Shown here: piece by piece, positions 7,408 through 9,765 of the stretch
Layout: each line of letters opens with the position of its first letter
Position numbering within the stretch: the first letter of the stretch is position 1
Assembly: GCA_028279945.1 (NCBI GenBank)
Contig: JANQMT010000202.1
Coordinates: 1 to 9,765 of the forward strand
DNA: 9,765 bases
DNA from: JAKSCF01 sp028279945
GTDB lineage: Bacteria > Bacillota > Clostridia > Peptostreptococcales > JAAYPU01
Direction of reading: 5' to 3'
Program-made: the position numbers and the translations under genes
The notes under the pieces: model-generated
Database searches by the model: none
What the model was told of the DNA's origin: nothing
Seen by the model: the letters and a program-made list of their open reading frames with translations, nothing else

Positions 7408-8058
7408 ATGAGTTTTAAATTAACAAGTGAAGATTATGTCAATACCTTAATTAAGATTGCTCATAAAATAGATGAGAATAAAGATTATATCACAGAATTG
7501 GACTCCATCACCGGGGATGGAGATCACTGGGCTAATATGAATATGGGCTTTCAGAAAATTATTGATCAAGAAGAAGCTTTTAAACAAATGGGGCTAAGTG
7601 ATCTCTTTAAAAATATTGGTATGACCTTAATGAAAAGCATTGGTGGTTCATCAGGCGTGTTATATGGGAGCGCATATATTGCTTGCAGTAAAAAACTAAA
7701 GGATGTTGAAGTTATTGATGACCATGTCCTGCTTGACATTTATGAAACCAGCTTGAATGCCATCATGGAACGAGGAAAAGCAAAACCCGGGTTTAAAACC
7801 ATGATTGATACATTATACCCTGCTGTTATTGCATACAAAGCAGCTTTAGAAGAAAATAAACCATCTAAAGAAGCCTTAGAGATATTAACACAAGCAGCTG
7901 AGGAAGGTATGAACAGCACTAAAGATATGGAAGCAGTAAAAGGAAGAGCCACTTACCAAGCCAATAAAGGTGTAGGGCATTTAGACCCTGGTGCTGTGAC
8001 CATGTATTTTCAAATTGATATGTTGACAGAGTATATACACAACAATATAATTTCTTAG
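7408..8058 (+). CDS. dhaL: Dihydroxyacetone kinase, ADP-binding subunit DhaL
   Basis: This 216-residue all-helical subunit carries the tightly held ADP/ATP that phosphorylates the substrate bound on DhaK. In the PTS-type system the ADP is recharged in place by phospho-DhaM. LDSITGDGDHWANMNMGF (31-48) holds D32, D37 and D39, matching the three Mg-binding aspartates of E. coli DhaL (D30, D35, D37) with the same spacing. GGSSGVLYGSAY (nucleotide loop) and GRATYQANKGVGHLDPGA near the C-terminus are also family marks. W41 replaces the glycine usual after GDGDH. The length is normal for free-standing DhaL. Two in-frame stops follow each other at 8056-8061. No dhaM follows, so the phosphate donor is not shown by this window. 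Confidence 0.94.
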   Translation: MSFKLTSEDYVNTLIKIAHKIDENKDYITELDSITGDGDHWANMNMGFQKIIDQEEAFKQMGLSDLFKNIGMTLMKSIGGSSGVLYGSAYIACSKKLKDVEVIDDHVLLDIYETSLNAIMERGKAKPGFKTMIDTLYPAVIAYKAALEENKPSKEALEILTQAAEEGMNSTKDMEAVKGRATYQANKGVGHLDPGAVTMYFQIDMLTEYIHNNIIS

Positions 8059-8071
8059 TAGAGAACAATTT

Positions 8072-8102
8072 TTGACAAAATATTCTGAGAATAAAATATA
8101 TT
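8072..8102 (+). promoter_or_regulatory. Possible promoter and operator of the regulator gene
   Basis: A perfect TTGACA (8072-8077) is followed 19 bp later by TATATT (8097-8102); the spacer is longer than the usual 17. Between them lies a perfect palindrome, TATTCT-G-AGAATA (8081-8093), which would let a repressor block RNA polymerase. Transcription would start near 8109, giving a leader of only about 11 nt. This fits a separately controlled, perhaps self-repressed, regulator gene, but AT-rich DNA makes chance matches common. Confidence 0.4.
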
Positions 8103-8119
8103 TAAGAAGAAGTGGTTAT

Positions 8120-9765
8120 ATGTTATATGAAATTAAAGATACAGTTTCAAAGTTTGCCACAGCAATAGCCAATGTTTTAGACATTGACGTTATTATAGTC
8201 GACAGCAATACAAGAATAGTAGGCAATACGGTAAAGTATCTTATTCCCGCTTTAATTCATGTAAGCCCGGATTCTGTAATGGGAGAAGTGATTAGAAGCG
8301 GAGAAAAGGTTATTGTCCAAGACAAAAAAGACTTTAGTAACTGTCAAAATTGTCCTGAACTTGACAAGTGTAAAATGATGGGGATTATTGGAGTGCCGGT
8401 CTTTTTTAATAAAACGGTAGTCGGTGCAATTGGATTAATCATTGCTGAAAATAAAAACGCCCATAGTATCTTCAAAAACTTGACCAATTCTATTAATTTT
8501 CTGGAAAATATGGCAGAATTACTTTCCAGCAAGCTCCAAAATCTTACAGATTATAATAAGGTTAAACTGATTCAAAAGCAAAGAGAAATCATCATTGACT
8601 CCATGGATGAGGGCTTGGTTTACGTTAATAGCGAAGGCATCATCATGTATTATAATCATAATTTCAAAAGGTATTTTAAGCATGTGGGAAATGTGATTAA
8701 CCAAAATATCAAGGATGTATTAAATGTTAGGCCCATTAATAGGTTTTTATTAACGCGAGAACAGTTTCAGAATAAAACCATATATTATGAACGTCATGAC
8801 TACGTTTTTGAAGGACTTGTTTCATGTAACAATATAACCGTAGATGGTGAGTATTATGGTGCTATAGTTACATTTAAAAGCATCATTGATGTGAATAGCG
8901 TTGTTAATGAATTGTCCTTAAACAAATCATTTATTACTTTTGATGATATTTTAGGAACGGATACAAAAATAAAACAAGCTGTTAATCATGCAAAAAAAAT
9001 TGCAATTAAAGATAGTAATGTTTTAATTCAAGGTGAAGAGGGTGTGGGTAAATCCATAATGGCAAGAGCCATACATAATTTCTCTGACCGGCAAAACAAC
9101 TATTTTATCACAATGTATTGTAATAAAATATCCAGTGAATTGTTTGGAAGTGAGTTGTTTGGATATGACCCACATACCTTTAAAATAACCAATGTTGGAA
9201 AAATTAGACTGGCAGACGGCGGAACTTTATTCTTTGATGAAATATCTGAGATGCCATTGTATATCCAGAAAAAATTGAATGAGGTTATTCGAGATAAAAA
9301 GATTGATTATTACGGCAATAATAGAGGTGTAAAGGTTAATGCCAGAATGATTTTTAGTACCGGCAAGGATTTAAAAAAGCTGTCAGAAGAAGGAAAGTTT
9401 AATGAAGAGCTGTATTATAGGATCACACAAAATGTCATTACTTTACCAAGTTTAAAGGAACGCAGGAACGACCTGCGCCAATTAATCCAACAAAGCATTG
9501 ACCGCTATAAAACCATGTATAATCGAAAACACCTTATCTTAGATTCTGAAGTCATGGAGAAAATGCTGGCATATGATTGGCCGCAAAATACTAGGGAATT
9601 GGAACAGAATATACAAAGAATAATATTCAACATTAAAAGTGATTATATCACGTTGAATGACGTAAAAGATTTCAGCTTTGCGGAACATAAGAAAATAAAA
9701 CATGTCAAATCTATTAACCACTTTGAAAAAGAAATGATTCTACAAATGATATCAGAAAATATTGA
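8120..9765 (+). CDS. DhaR/AcoR-like regulator: GAF-like, PAS and sigma54-activator-type AAA+ domains, 3'-truncated
   Basis: The frame runs from ATG 8120 to the window end without a stop (548 codons visible). Residues 1-140 look like a GAF-type sensor and contain C75-x2-C78-x5-C84. Residues about 150-255 look like a PAS domain (SMDEGLVYVNSEGIIMYYNH). The AAA+ domain runs from about 274 to 510, with Walker A GEEGVGKS (305-312), Walker B GGTLFFDEI (367-375), the arginine-finger region ELYYRI (430-435) and WPQNTREL (487-494). The sigma54-contact loop GAFTGA is replaced by HTFKIT (352-357). Residues from about 530 look like the approach to a Fis-type helix-turn-helix, which is cut off. The upstream binding site is poor (AAGAAGTGG). 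GAF-PAS-AAA+ next to dhaKL matches E. coli DhaR, whose sensor part binds DhaK and DhaL and which acts at a sigma70 promoter. Control of dhaKL is therefore a reasonable inference. Confidence 0.85.
   Translation, partial: MLYEIKDTVSKFATAIANVLDIDVIIVDSNTRIVGNTVKYLIPALIHVSPDSVMGEVIRSGEKVIVQDKKDFSNCQNCPELDKCKMMGIIGVPVFFNKTVVGAIGLIIAENKNAHSIFKNLTNSINFLENMAELLSSKLQNLTDYNKVKLIQKQREIIIDSMDEGLVYVNSEGIIMYYNHNFKRYFKHVGNVINQNIKDVLNVRPINRFLLTREQFQNKTIYYERHDYVFEGLVSCNNITVDGEYYGAIVTFKSIIDVNSVVNELSLNKSFITFDDILGTDTKIKQAVNHAKKIAIKDSNVLIQGEEGVGKSIMARAIHNFSDRQNNYFITMYCNKISSELFGSELFGYDPHTFKITNVGKIRLADGGTLFFDEISEMPLYIQKKLNEVIRDKKIDYYGNNRGVKVNARMIFSTGKDLKKLSEEGKFNEELYYRITQNVITLPSLKERRNDLRQLIQQSIDRYKTMYNRKHLILDSEVMEKMLAYDWPQNTRELEQNIQRIIFNIKSDYITLNDVKDFSFAEHKKIKHVKSINHFEKEMILQMISENI

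Noticed and set aside
8344..8704. Two short - strand open frames inside the regulator gene
   Set aside because: They are antisense to a continuous, domain-bearing frame and show no start signals or recognisable motifs.

Overview
The window reads as chromosomal DNA from a low-GC anaerobic Firmicute, most likely a member of Clostridia. Four things suggest this: strong AT bias in codons and spacers, strong AGGAGG-type ribosome binding sites, an oxygen-sensitive type of Fe-S lyase, and a Gram-positive style lipoprotein acting as the transport receptor. The species cannot be named from the sequence. All genes lie on the + strand and the window cuts genes at both ends.

Layout. Positions 1-1008 hold the C-terminal three quarters of a UPF0597/CdsB-type protein (serine dehydratase alpha-like, L-cysteine desulfidase family). 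Positions 1090-5627 hold a complete five-gene branched-chain-amino-acid-type ABC importer in the order receptor, livH, livM, livG, livF, with very short gaps or a 4-bp overlap. Positions 5710-6198 hold a small cysteine-rich protein of the L-2-amino-thiazoline-4-carboxylate (ATC) hydrolase family. A 213-bp spacer follows with two clear inverted repeats, one of them a perfect 17-bp stem, and a possible sigma-A promoter. Then come dhaK (6412-7398) and dhaL (7408-8058). The last gene (8120 to the window end) is a regulator with a GAF-like domain, a PAS domain and a sigma54-activator-type AAA+ domain. It is cut before its DNA-binding domain.

How the genes may work together. The importer and ATC-hydrolase-like gene look like one uptake-and-breakdown unit, and the upstream Fe-S lyase may belong to it. 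If the family names hold, the unit could take in a small amino-acid-like or cyclic N/S compound and feed cysteine or serine breakdown to pyruvate, but this is inference. The dhaK-dhaL-regulator block is a second unit. DhaK and DhaL keep the residues for binding and phosphorylating dihydroxyacetone or a related ketose. The regulator sits where dhaM often lies and resembles DhaR in architecture. Its GAFTGA loop, the sigma54 contact, is replaced by HTFKIT, and no -24/-12 promoter with correct spacing precedes dhaK, so it may work with the housekeeping sigma factor as E. coli DhaR does. The sequence shows no mobile element, tRNA, rRNA or CRISPR array.
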